From: Deinococcus alpinitundrae
GTDB lineage: Bacteria > Deinococcota > Deinococci > Deinococcales > Deinococcaceae
Reading direction: 5' to 3'
DNA: 64,000 nt
Assembly: GCF_009982895.1 (NCBI RefSeq)
Contig: NZ_WXZL01000003.1
Span: 211,706-275,705, forward strand
The first letter of the stretch is position 1. Each line of letters starts with the position of its first letter. Below, one piece after another: positions 54,845 through 62,967 of this stretch. Made by a program: the position numbers and the translations under genes. The notes under the pieces are model-generated. The model was not told where the DNA came from, searched no databases, and was given only the letters and a program-made list of their open reading frames with translations.

Positions 54845-55543
54845 TTAAAAATAGGCGGTAGGGGTGGCAGAAAGTCCCGCGCGAACCTGCCGCGCGACCG
54901 TGTCGGCCAGAACCTCGGGCAGTCCTGCTTCCAGACCTAGGAGGGCTTGACGCACGACCTCTTCCGGTGCCGTTTTCTCTGCCGTCACGCCGCGCGCCAT
55001 GTCGGTGTCGATATACCCGACGTGCAGACCGGTGACCTGGGTTCCCTGGGCCTGCAATTCGTGGCGCAGGCCGTTGATCAGCGACCAGGCCGCCGCTTTG
55101 GACATGCTGTAGGTGGCTGCTCCGGGGATACTGATCCAACTCAGGACGGACAGCACGTTCAGGATCGCGCCACCTCCGTTCTGAGCCAACACCGGTGCAA
55201 AAGCCTGACTGAGCTGCAGTGGCCCCAGCACGTTTGTCTGAAATTCACGCTGAGCGGCTTGCGCGCTGCTGGCCTGCAGGAGACGTTCGCCTTGCGGATC
55301 CGAGATTCCGGCGTTGTTGATGAGCAGGGTCACGTCAGGGCACTGCTGGGCGGCCGCTGCGATGTCTGCTGCTGAGGTCACGTCCAGCTGAACCACCTCC
55401 ACGCTAGGGATCTGGATACTGAAGGTGTCACGGGCTGCGGCATAAACCTTCCGGGTCCCGCGCGTGAGCAGTGCCTGAACGAAGGCAAGGCCAAGGCCGC
55501 GGTTGGCTCCGGTGACGAGAGCAACGGAATTTTCAAATTGCAC
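54845..55543 (-). CDS. Short-chain dehydrogenase/reductase (SDR)
   Basis: This 232-residue classical SDR has the cofactor motif LVTGANRGLGLAFVQALL, NNAGISDPQG, the catalytic serine region NVLSVLSWISIPGAATYSMS and the YSMSK tyrosine-lysine pair. The GTG at 55543 has AGGAG nine bases upstream. It is the first gene on the left arm, reading away from the TetR regulator across a tandem operator. Such enzymes interconvert aldehydes/ketones and alcohols; in this setting a fatty aldehyde or ketoacyl substrate is plausible. It has no C-terminal extension or membrane segment. Confidence 0.9.
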   Translation of the reverse strand: MQFENSVALVTGANRGLGLAFVQALLTRGTRKVYAAARDTFSIQIPSVEVVQLDVTSAADIAAAAQQCPDVTLLINNAGISDPQGERLLQASSAQAAQREFQTNVLGPLQLSQAFAPVLAQNGGGAILNVLSVLSWISIPGAATYSMSKAAAWSLINGLRHELQAQGTQVTGLHVGYIDTDMARGVTAEKTAPEEVVRQALLGLEAGLPEVLADTVARQVRAGLSATPTAYF

Positions 55544-55605
55544 GATGGGTCTCCTGGGGTACCGCGAAAGTTATCCGATCTCGAGGGACAGCCCCTGATT
55601 CAGTT

Positions 55606-55649
55606 TAGATGATGTAACTCATCTATAAATAGATTATACTTATTATCTA
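55606..55649. promoter_or_regulatory. Tandem palindromic operator between the SDR and TetR genes
   Basis: Two 20-base palindromes with the same 7-6-7 layout follow one another: TAGATGA/TCATCTA at 55606-55625 (perfect) and TAGATTA/TTATCTA at 55630-55649 (one mismatch). Their centres are 24 bases apart. They occupy the A/T-rich centre of the 168-base divergent region. This is the expected binding site of the adjacent TetR-family protein, acting on both arms of the cluster. Confidence 0.7.
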
Positions 55650-55711
55650 AACGGAGTCGACGGGCGCCTGCACCGAGCAGGCTTCCCACCACGCGATCCA
55701 CAGGAGTATCC

Positions 55712-56266
55712 ATGCCCAGAGTATCCAGAGCCCAAGCCGCCCAAAACCGGGAACGCACCGTCGAGGCCGCCGCCGAGTTGTTCCGTGAGCGCGGCGTCGA
55801 TCATGTCAGCGTGCAGGACATCATGGCCGCTGTTGGCCTTACCCACGGCGGCTTCTACCGTCAGTTCGAGTCGAAAGAAGCGCTGCTGCCAGAAGCGGCC
55901 CGCCATGCCTACGACCGCATGGCCGCCCGGCTGAGCAATCTCGATGCCCAGGCCGTTGACCACACCGCCGCGCAGCGCCAGTACATCCAGCGATACCTTT
56001 CGGCGGCCCACCGTGACCATCCGGGGCAGGGATGTCCCATCGCCGGGCTGATTCAAGACATCACCCGCACCGACAGCACAGAGACCCGCGATCTGCTGAC
56101 GGAGCGTGTATCTGATCTGGGCAAATGGCTCAATCAAGACGGACGCGATGGCCTGGTCACGGCCTGCACCCTCATCGGCGCGTTGTTGGTGGCGCGCGCC
56201 GCCGGTTCACCGCTATCCGATCAGGTGCTCGAACGGGTCACTGCCGCATTGACCGCCGCCGAATGA
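55712..56266 (+). CDS. TetR/AcrR-family transcriptional regulator
   Basis: This 184-residue regulator has the TetR helix-turn-helix: RTVEAAAELFRERGVDHVSV, then IMAAVGLTHGGFYRQFESKE. The C-terminal domain (DYMDHPGQGCPIAGL-like HPGQGCPIAGLIQDITRTDS) resembles regulators with the TetR_C_33 type domain. The ATG at 55712 has AGGAG upstream. It stands between the SDR/MFS/fabF arm and the hydrolase/PlsY-AAR arm, and a tandem operator lies just upstream, so it most likely represses both. The ligand may be a fatty acid or acyl-CoA, given the cluster. Confidence 0.92.
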   Translation: MPRVSRAQAAQNRERTVEAAAELFRERGVDHVSVQDIMAAVGLTHGGFYRQFESKEALLPEAARHAYDRMAARLSNLDAQAVDHTAAQRQYIQRYLSAAHRDHPGQGCPIAGLIQDITRTDSTETRDLLTERVSDLGKWLNQDGRDGLVTACTLIGALLVARAAGSPLSDQVLERVTAALTAAE

Positions 56267-56309
56267 AGGCCCCTCGAGACGGCCTCGCCATCAGGCGCAG
56301 AGGCCTGAC

Positions 56310-57083
56310 ATGACGACGTCCCCCCACCTCACCGCGCTGCTGGGCCTCACGCAGCCGCGCCGCGGACCAGCCTCTGACCTGCCCGCTGTGCTTGGACACA
56401 CTGCCGAGCGCCTCCTGTTGCCCTTCGAGGGAGAACACCTCACGGTCTGGCGCTGGGGAAATGCCCGTCGGCGGGTGCTGCTCATCCACGGTTGGGAGGA
56501 CGATTCCAGGCTCTGGCAGGCCTGGGTGGGCGCCTACCTCGCCCGGGGCGTGCAGGTGCTGAGTCTGGACCTGCCTGCCCACGGGCACTCGACCGGCACG
56601 ACCACCACGGTGGTGCAGTGTGGCCGCGCCGTAGCCGAAGTGGCCGCACAGCTCGGTTCTCTGGATCAGGCCGTCGGACATTCCATGGGATCGGCGGCGC
56701 TGCTGAGTGCGTTCCAGCGAGGACTGCAGGTGGCCCACAGCGTGCATATCGCCGGTCCCAGTGTGCTTACCCACGTCGTGCACGGTGCGGCACAGCATGC
56801 CAACCTGAGCCCGGCGGATACAGCCACCTTTGTAGGCGAATTCGAACACCTGATCGGGAGCCCCACCACGGACTGGGACATCGGCGCCTTGGCCAGCGGC
56901 CTTTGCCATCCAGGGCTGATCGCTCACGACCCGGCCGACCGGCGAGTCCCCTTTGCTGAATCTGTGGAGTTGCATGTCCATTGGCCACGCAGCATCCTCC
57001 TCCCGCTGGAAGACACTGGTCATCGGCGCATCGTCGACTCAGCCGAGCTCCAACAACGCGCCCTGGAGGCCTTTCCATGGTAA
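56310..57083 (+). CDS. Alpha/beta hydrolase
   Basis: This 257-residue hydrolase has the oxyanion strand VLLIHGWEDDSRLW, the nucleophile elbow QAVGHSMGSAALLSAF, an acid residue in the IAHDPADRRVPF region and the catalytic histidine near DTGHRRIVDS. It begins 43 bases after the TetR gene and overlaps the PlsY-AAR fusion by seven bases. The fold covers esterases, thioesterases and lipases. A thioesterase or acyltransferase acting on fatty acyl groups would suit the context, but is not shown by sequence. Confidence 0.88.
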   Translation: MTTSPHLTALLGLTQPRRGPASDLPAVLGHTAERLLLPFEGEHLTVWRWGNARRRVLLIHGWEDDSRLWQAWVGAYLARGVQVLSLDLPAHGHSTGTTTTVVQCGRAVAEVAAQLGSLDQAVGHSMGSAALLSAFQRGLQVAHSVHIAGPSVLTHVVHGAAQHANLSPADTATFVGEFEHLIGSPTTDWDIGALASGLCHPGLIAHDPADRRVPFAESVELHVHWPRSILLPLEDTGHRRIVDSAELQQRALEAFPW

Positions 57084-58762
57084 ATCTCCTGGTTCTGAGC
57101 CTCTCAATTGTCCTGCTGTCTTTCGTGGCGGGTGGTTTTCCCGTCGGCCAGGCCGTGTTGGCCCGTGTGGGGCTCGTTGCCTGCCTGAACAGCGCCCATA
57201 ACCTCGGAATCTCAAACCTCCTGTTCCGAGCGGGTTCCGGCATCAAGGGTCTTCGCGTCGTGCTGGCAGCAAGCCTGCCGGACGTTCTCAAGGGCTTCTT
57301 GACTGTCCTGCTGACCTCCACCCTGGGCCTGCCCGCCGTGACGATCACAGCAGGACTGGCCGCTTACCTCGGTCACTTGTACGCACCACGCGTTCTCTAT
57401 GGACCGACCCCGCGCGGACGCGGCATGCTTACGCTCTTGGGCATCTTCCTGGCCCTCGCCGTCAGCGGCACGCTTCCCGTATGGGCCGCTCTGCTGCCGG
57501 TGATGGTGTGTTTGGCCGTCCTGGCAGTCTGGCGTTTCACCAGCGTGGCGACGGCCGCCGGACTACTGACCTTCACGTTGATCACCGCAGCTCTCCCGCT
57601 CGGCCCCACGGTGGCCCTGATCCTGCTGCTGACGGCCACATGGCGGCTCAAGGAGCAGCTCGGACGCGTTCTGGACGGTACGGAGCCCCAGTTTGGCGCG
57701 GCCGTGCCTCTGGCAGGCCGACGCCCCGATGAGGTCGTGACGGCCTTCATGATTCACCCTCTAACGCTGGAACACCTCTGGCAAGCGCCCCGACTCGCCT
57801 GGTCGCGTTCCCTGATCGAACGCGGCTTTATTCCCAACCGTCTTCTCCAGCACCTGCTCCGGCGCGTCCGCCCCATGAAGGTCGGGGAAATCACTGGAAT
57901 TCGCACGCCAGACGGCGTAAGCATTCGCTGCTTCCTGATCTCCTGCCCACTGCTTCCGGAGGTGTTCAAAGAAGACCCATCGCTGGCCACACGCCGGGCT
58001 ATCCAGGGTGCGCGCCTCGCTCAAGAACTCGGTGCGGAGGTCTTCGGTTTGGGCTCCTTCTGGTCGGTGGTCGGCAACAAGGGTACAGATGTGCAAGCTG
58101 CCGTCCCAGGCATCACCGTCACCAACGGCGGTGCCTTTACCGCAGGTACTGTTCAGACGGCCATTCCCGTGATTTTGGAGCATTTCAAGTCCCAGGGAAA
58201 GGCATTGAATCAGGTCACGGCCGCTGTGGTTGGGGCCAACGGCGTGGTGGCATTCGGCATTGCCCGAACCATCGCGCCTGAGGTGCAGAAGATCATTATG
58301 ATCGGGCGTGACCTGGGACGGCTGGAGCGCAGCGCCAACACCCTGCGCCGCGCCGTGAGAACGGTAGAGATCACGACCAGCACCTCGTACGACGCCCTGC
58401 AGGAGGCTGACTTGATCTTTTCAGCTACCAGCGACCCTGAAGCCGTTCTCTTCCCTCAACATGTCAAGAGCGGCACTTGGATCTTCGATGAGGGTCGTCC
58501 GGCCGACGTACACGAGAGTGTTCATTCCGTACCCGGCGTGCGCATCATCCCTGGTGGTGTGGTGCGCCCCCCAGGGGCTATGGTCAGCCGGGTTGATCTG
58601 CAATTCGGTGAGGGGCAACTTCCGGCATGCCTGGCGGAGACATTGATCATCGCCGCGACCGGCGAGTATCAGCGGCAGAGTTTGGGGGCCCGAACACTCA
58701 CGGACAATATTCACTTCTTCGTGCGTGAAGCTCAACGCTTAGGCTTTGACGTGATGAATTGA
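57077..58762 (+). CDS. Fusion of PlsY-like membrane acyltransferase and acyl-ACP reductase-like domain
   Basis: This 561-residue protein starts at ATG 57077 (GGAGG eight bases upstream). Residues 1-200 are a multi-span membrane domain resembling the PlsY glycerol-3-phosphate acyltransferase: NLGISNLLFRAGSGIKGL stands for the GSGNxGATNxxR motif, LPDVLKG for D-LKG, and YLGHLYAPRVLYGPTPRGRG for the GH-P and glycine-rich loop. Residues about 240-561 resemble cyanobacterial fatty acyl-ACP reductase (AAR): SIRCFLISCPLLPEVF, TNGGAFTAGTVQTAIP, a Rossmann loop AAVVGANGVVAFG near 382, RIIPGGVVRPPG, and LPACLAET with Cys518 at the position of the AAR catalytic cysteine. A shikimate-dehydrogenase-type enzyme is the alternative reading of that domain. 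I know of no described fusion of these two. Confidence 0.8.
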   Translation: MVNLLVLSLSIVLLSFVAGGFPVGQAVLARVGLVACLNSAHNLGISNLLFRAGSGIKGLRVVLAASLPDVLKGFLTVLLTSTLGLPAVTITAGLAAYLGHLYAPRVLYGPTPRGRGMLTLLGIFLALAVSGTLPVWAALLPVMVCLAVLAVWRFTSVATAAGLLTFTLITAALPLGPTVALILLLTATWRLKEQLGRVLDGTEPQFGAAVPLAGRRPDEVVTAFMIHPLTLEHLWQAPRLAWSRSLIERGFIPNRLLQHLLRRVRPMKVGEITGIRTPDGVSIRCFLISCPLLPEVFKEDPSLATRRAIQGARLAQELGAEVFGLGSFWSVVGNKGTDVQAAVPGITVTNGGAFTAGTVQTAIPVILEHFKSQGKALNQVTAAVVGANGVVAFGIARTIAPEVQKIIMIGRDLGRLERSANTLRRAVRTVEITTSTSYDALQEADLIFSATSDPEAVLFPQHVKSGTWIFDEGRPADVHESVHSVPGVRIIPGGVVRPPGAMVSRVDLQFGEGQLPACLAETLIIAATGEYQRQSLGARTLTDNIHFFVREAQRLGFDVMN

Positions 58763-58779
58763 CCCAGTTGTCAGGGACA

Positions 58780-58794
58780 GTTCTGGCAACTTAA
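58780..58794 (+). repeat. IS-end-like repeat, copy 2
   Basis: GTTCTGGCAACTTAA matches the copy at 58959 in all 15 bases and the copy at 50163 with one change. It lies 18 bases after the stop of the PlsY-AAR gene. Confidence 0.45.
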
Positions 58795-58958
58795 GGCGCG
58801 TGGAGGGCGAGCTCTGACTACCCTTCAAAACGCAGCATGAGGGCCGCCAAGCTTCGCCAGGATGAGGGCGAGAGGTGCAAGAGGAGGTCCTGAAGATGGG
58901 GGTTGAGAGGCTGATAGTGGATTCGTACACCCAAGTGATGACCTCGACACGCTCGACG

Positions 58959-58975
58959 GGTTCTGGCAACTTAAC
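58959..58975 (+). repeat. IS-end-like repeat, copy 3
   Basis: GGTTCTGGCAACTTAAC is the longest copy of the repeat family. It is in direct orientation to copy 2, and both lie in a region without genes. Confidence 0.45.
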
Positions 58976-59226
58976 GGCAATAGGCAAAGAGACCGTTTCC
59001 ATGCGCGTGAGCACAGATGACGCAAGCGGCGGACCTCATGTTGAGACAACAATGCCCAGGCAGCCCAGTTCCCGTTCGGCGCTGAAGTCTTCGTGGGGGA
59101 GCTTCAGGACCAGGGCTAGCACGGGTTGCAGAAGTACCACGTGTTCGAACACCTGCTCAAGCCGTGGCTGAGCGAGGAAGGCAAGGCCTAGCTCGTCGAG
59201 CAGCTCAGGGCAGCCAAACCAGAATG

Positions 59227-59266
59227 AGAGCTCTCCTCCTCAAAAAGAAAAGAGGAGGAAAGCTCT
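59227..59266. terminator. Strong stem-loop, terminator-like
   Basis: A 15-pair stem with one mismatch (AGAGCTCTCCTCCTC at 59227-59241 pairing with 59252-59266) encloses a ten-base A-rich loop. It is the most stable structure in the debris region. No T-run follows on either strand, so its use as a terminator is not certain; it may close transcription from the PlsY-AAR arm. Confidence 0.5.
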
Positions 59267-59380
59267 TAGCCAGGATGCGATTCGCCTGGGCAGGGTAGGG
59301 CGTGAGCCGTTCTCAGTTCATGAGGGGCACCGGCAGATCAGGCCACACAGCCCCACCGACACAACTGCGCACACTAACTC

Positions 59381-59524
59381 ATGACTTTTCCGAAGCAGAC
59401 CCTTCAGGTGGGTGTGGTGACGATGTTCATCCTCGGAGGAACATCCGCCTCGGCGGCACCACAGGTGATGACAGCTTCGTTGGGCGAAAATTCTCTGATT
59501 CGGTTGATGACTCACAGCCTTTAG
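59381..59524 (+). CDS. Possible small secreted peptide or 5' remnant, 47 residues
   Basis: An ATG at 59381 opens 47 residues with a signal-peptide-like start (MTFPKQTLQVGVVTMFILGG, cleavage near SASAAPQ). No convincing ribosome binding site is present and the product stops soon after the predicted cleavage. It may be the start of a decayed secreted protein rather than a working gene. The opposite strand is also open here (59318-59680) but lacks any motif. Confidence 0.3.
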   Translation: MTFPKQTLQVGVVTMFILGGTSASAAPQVMTASLGENSLIRLMTHSL

Positions 59525-59687
59525 AGGTAGATTCGGAAAACTCGCCGCAAGCTCAGCAATGAATGCGCGACTATAACGCCAAGTTCTACCCACAATAAAT
59601 TCTGCTGAAAAACTCCCACCGTCATTCGTTATGGTGTACCCAAAGAACTCTCCACAGGCTGAGGGGGCTATGGAGAACACGTGTAGT

Positions 59688-59725
59688 GCCCCCGCCTGGT
59701 GCGCGACAGACCGGGGCTTTTTGTT
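59688..59725 (+). terminator. Weak intrinsic-terminator-like sequence
   Basis: GCCCC (59688-59692) pairs with GGGGC (59713-59717) and is followed at once by TTTTTGTT. The stem is only five pairs with a long loop. No gene clearly ends just upstream, so this may be a leftover from a transferred fragment. From here to 59916 I see no gene. Confidence 0.3.
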
Positions 59726-59916
59726 GTGCGCCGTCCATGTCGCTCTTTGTGACCTGGAAGGACGGCGCGGTCGTGAAGAAGTCGTGGACTTCCCCTAAGC
59801 TTGATCAGCGCAACCCTTCTGACTCCGCCGAGCATCGCACGCCGGCGACGTCGAGATCAGCCGGGAAAACAGCGGCCTCATCGTGCGGGAGATCGGCGCT
59901 GGGTTGCCGACTCGAA

Positions 59917-60525
59917 CTAACCGGTTGGGAGACCGTGCGCTCGCAGATAAGCGGAGAACTCCTGGGGTGTACGAACCCTGAAGTTCAGGACAGCATCGTA
60001 AACCTCATAGCCACCCACTTGGTAAGGGTAGCTGGGGCGCTTGTGCCAGAGGTACTTGATGCGCAGGATGGCCAGACGGTTCTCAGGGGTCAGGCGCTCG
60101 AGGATAGACCGGCTGTAACTCTCATGGTCATGCCGTCCAACCGCAGTCCAGAAGGTGAAGTCCAACTTCCAGACCACCCCAGGGGTGCGCTCATACCGGG
60201 CGATGAAATAATGACGGCTGTCCTCTGGCCGCTCCAAGTCAGGCCCGTGATCGTTCAGGTACTCCAGCGCGCGTAAGCTTGGTGTCTCGAGGAGCGGCTT
60301 GAGGCTCTCGAACGCCTGGCTGGAAGGGAGGCCGGGACTGTGCACCACGAAATCCAGATCCCGCCACACCATAAGGCCCATCACGGAACTCCCAATCTGT
60401 ACTGCCTCGCCGACCGTGCCGAGCATTGGCAGCAAGCCGAGTTCCCGGACGAGGATCACGGCCTCAGCCTCCAAGCGATCCGCGTGCCCGATCAGGAAGT
60501 CATCGCTGATTTCAGCGTCGATCAT
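59917..60525 (-). CDS. Predicted nucleotidyltransferase-fold protein
   Basis: This 202-residue protein has a region typical of the minimal nucleotidyltransferase fold: QIGSSVMGLMVWRDLDFVVH, with the GS and D-x-D elements, near residue 45. Downstream are YIARYERTP-like FIARYERTPGVVWKLDFTFW, where a third acidic residue (LDFTF) may complete the metal site, and LTPENRLAILRIKYLWHK. Related proteins include aminoglycoside or lincosamide nucleotidyltransferases and many of unknown function. The substrate is unknown. The ATG at 60525 has no good ribosome binding site. It lies between IS debris, suggesting acquisition by transfer. Confidence 0.65.
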   Translation of the reverse strand: MIDAEISDDFLIGHADRLEAEAVILVRELGLLPMLGTVGEAVQIGSSVMGLMVWRDLDFVVHSPGLPSSQAFESLKPLLETPSLRALEYLNDHGPDLERPEDSRHYFIARYERTPGVVWKLDFTFWTAVGRHDHESYSRSILERLTPENRLAILRIKYLWHKRPSYPYQVGGYEVYDAVLNFRVRTPQEFSAYLRAHGLPTG

Positions 60526-60596
60526 CAGGACAGAGTCTAGCTGACGTGTTGCGCCGGTTGTGTTGCCTTCACTGGGTTGGTGTCGGCTGACCCGCC

Positions 60597-61308
60597 ATGA
60601 CCGACCCGAAACCCGATCGCCACCGTTTCCCCATGACCATCATCCAGCACGCTGTTTGGCTGTATCACCGCTTTCCCCTGAGCGATCGGGATGTCCAAGA
60701 ATTACTTCATCAGCGCGGGATCATCATCAGTCACGGAACCCTACGCGAGTGGTGTATCAAGTTCGGACACCCTCTTCGCTGAAGACCTGCGCCACCGCGA
60801 ACCCCAACGGGGTTCGCGGTGGCACCTGGACGAGCTGTGTACGAGCGTGGATGGCGTCCGACACTGGTGATGGAGGGCTATGGACGAGTACGGCTTCGTG
60901 TTCGACATTTTTCTTCAGAGGCACCGAGACACTGAAGCTGCGAAGCCCTTCTTGATCTGGCTGCTGGGGGAACACGATATCCAAGAGATCATTCATACAG
61001 ATCAGCTCCGTCGCTACGGAGCCGCGATCCGGGAACTCCCTAGACTGGCTGACGTCGACCACCAGCAGGTGATCTCAACCGCCCAGTGCAACAACGTGAT
61101 TGAGCAAGAACATCGCTGTATACGACGTCAGGAGCAAAGTCAACAGGAATTTAAAAGGAGAAAACGAGCGCATGAATTTCTGAGTCTCCACTCCCGGGTC
61201 ACCAACCTGCACCATCATTCCCGAACCAGCGTTCCCGCAGCCACCCGAAGAAAAAACCAGAAAAAAGCGTTCCAGACGTGGTCAACGGTCGCGACAGGGG
61301 TAGTCTGA
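60597..61308 (+). pseudogene. Degenerate IS6-family transposase (right copy)
   Basis: The sequence reads as an IS6/IS240-type DDE transposase broken at two or more points. It starts HRFPMTIIQHAVWLYHRFPL and IISHGTLREWCIKFG, shifts frame near 60770 (FAEDLRHREPQRGSRWHLDE), meets a TGA after GVRHW near 60867, and continues from MDEYGFVFDIFLQRHRDTEA through IIHTDQLRRYGAAIREL and QCNNVIEQEHR to a stop at 61308. The D, D and E catalytic positions can be seen (HLDE, HTDQ, NNVIEQEH). Its 3' end provides the first codons of the following diguanylate cyclase frame. Confidence 0.85.
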
Positions 61309-62921
61309 ATCTCATACCGCTCCTGCCCTCAGTCTGCCGGATGTTCGCTGAGCGCGCGGACGGAACGCGTTTCCCAGTTGAAGAGACCACCTCGGCGGTG
61401 GTGGTCCGGGGGCAACGGCTGTTCACCTCGGTGCTCCGGGACGTCACCGCCCGAATCGAGACGGAACAGACGCTGCTCGAGAGCGAAGCGCGCTTCAGGA
61501 CCACGTTCGAACAGGCGGCCGTCGGCATCGCGCACGTGGGCCTCGACGGGCGTTGGCAGAGTGTCAATCAACGGCTGTGTGACATCGTCGGGTACTCGCG
61601 GGAGGAACTGCTGACCCTGTCCTTCCCGGAGATGACCTACGAAGACGACCTGGAGGAAGACCTGAACTTCGCTGATCAGCTCCGGTCCGGGACCATCCGC
61701 ACCTATTCGATGCGGAAACGCTACTACCGCAAGGGTGGCGGTCTGGTCTGGGTGAACATAACCGGCTCGCTGATGCGCGACAGCAACGGTGAAGCGCAGT
61801 ACTTCATCAAGGTGGTCGAGGACATCACGGATATCAAGCAGGCAGAAGTTGCCCTCCAGGCGGCCCGTGACGACCTGGAACGCCGCGTCGAAGAGCGGAC
61901 CACCGAGCTTCAGCAGCTCAGCGAGGAACTGCAGGTCCAGGTACAGGAACTCGAGCTGCGCACCGGTGAATCCAAGGTCCTCAGCGAGATGAGCGAGATG
62001 TTGCAGGCGTGTTTCACCTTCCACGAAGTCGAGCAGGTGGTCGCCCAGCATGTTGCCCAGCTGTTCCCCGGTGTACCGGGGAAGCTCTACGGGTATGGCG
62101 CTTCAAAGAATGGCCTGGAGGAACTGGTGGCCTGGAACGGCGCATCGTCGAGCACCTTCCTGTTCGGACCGGAGGAGTGCTGGGGACTGAGACGAGGGCG
62201 GCTGTTCGCTTCAGTGGGCGGTGGACTGAGCTGTCAGCATCACCGGGCCACCGGAGCGACGCTGTGTGTGCCGATGTTGGCGCAAGGTGAAACGGTCGGC
62301 CTGTTGTACCTGGAAGGAAGTGAAGCGGGCTTCTCGAAACGGCAGGAACGCCTGGCCCAGACGGTGGCGGAGACGGTGGCGCTGGCGATGGTCAACCTGC
62401 GACTGCGCGAGACGCTGCGGCAGCAGTCGATTCGTGATCCGCTGACCGGGCTGTTCAACAGACGCTACCTGGAAGAGACGTTCGAGCGTGAGTTGCGGCG
62501 GGCGCAGCGCAAAGGCGAGTGTATCGGAATCATCATGCTCGACGTCGACCGCTTCAAGCTGTTCAACGACACGCACGGACACGAGGCGGGAGACGCGCTG
62601 CTCAAGGCGCTGGGGGAGGTGCTCAAGGGGAGCGTCCGGGCGGAGGATGTGGCCTGCCGGTACGGCGGTGAGGAGTTCACGCTGCTGCTGACCGGAGCCA
62701 CCCAGCAGCAGACCTTCGCCCGGGCTGAGCAGGTACGGGAAGCGGTTGCTAGCTTGAGTGTCACGAGTCAGGGAAAGGTCCTGGAGGGTGTGAGCGCTTC
62801 GATGGGCGTGGCCGCATTTCCACAGCATGGGCGGGAACTCGCAGAGCTGCTACGGGCCGCCGACCTGGCGTTGTACCGAGCGAAACGTGAGGGCCGCAAC
62901 CGCGTCATCAACGCAGACTAG
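61278..62921 (+). CDS. Sensor diguanylate cyclase (PAS-PAS-GAF-GGDEF), 5' end truncated
   Basis: The frame from ATG 61278 encodes 547 residues. Residues 1-20 come from IS6 sequence; residues 22-62 (MFAERADGTRFPVEETTSAV, RDVTARIETEQTL) are only the end of a PAS domain; a complete PAS follows (TFEQAAVGIAHVGLDGRWQS), then a coiled-coil (RRVEERTTELQQLSEELQVQ), a GAF domain and a GGDEF domain. The catalytic motif is GGEEF (463-467), and an RAED inhibitory site stands five residues ahead, as in product-inhibited diguanylate cyclases. The original N-terminus was lost to the IS6 insertion. Cyclase activity may remain if the frame is expressed from an IS-derived or internal start. Confidence 0.85.
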   Translation: MVNGRDRGSLNLIPLLPSVCRMFAERADGTRFPVEETTSAVVVRGQRLFTSVLRDVTARIETEQTLLESEARFRTTFEQAAVGIAHVGLDGRWQSVNQRLCDIVGYSREELLTLSFPEMTYEDDLEEDLNFADQLRSGTIRTYSMRKRYYRKGGGLVWVNITGSLMRDSNGEAQYFIKVVEDITDIKQAEVALQAARDDLERRVEERTTELQQLSEELQVQVQELELRTGESKVLSEMSEMLQACFTFHEVEQVVAQHVAQLFPGVPGKLYGYGASKNGLEELVAWNGASSSTFLFGPEECWGLRRGRLFASVGGGLSCQHHRATGATLCVPMLAQGETVGLLYLEGSEAGFSKRQERLAQTVAETVALAMVNLRLRETLRQQSIRDPLTGLFNRRYLEETFERELRRAQRKGECIGIIMLDVDRFKLFNDTHGHEAGDALLKALGEVLKGSVRAEDVACRYGGEEFTLLLTGATQQQTFARAEQVREAVASLSVTSQGKVLEGVSASMGVAAFPQHGRELAELLRAADLALYRAKREGRNRVINAD

Positions 62922-62967
62922 TACAGCGTCAATCGATCAGGGTAGGTGTAGAGCGGTATCCTGAAGG

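Larger units (their letters stand above)
58763..59226. other. Gene-poor debris region with IS-end-like repeats
   Basis: No intact gene is present. Two direct copies of an IS-end-like repeat occur at 58780-58794 and 58959-58975, 179 bases apart. A plus-strand fragment near 59120-59190 reads VFEHLLKPWLSEEGKA before a stop and could be residual coding sequence. GC content is lower than in the fusion gene upstream. Confidence 0.45.

Noticed and set aside
59318..59680. 120-residue minus-strand open frame
   Set aside because: Composition is unusual (Cys/His-rich end opposite a signal-peptide-like plus-strand frame) and no family is recognisable; it is probably not expressed.
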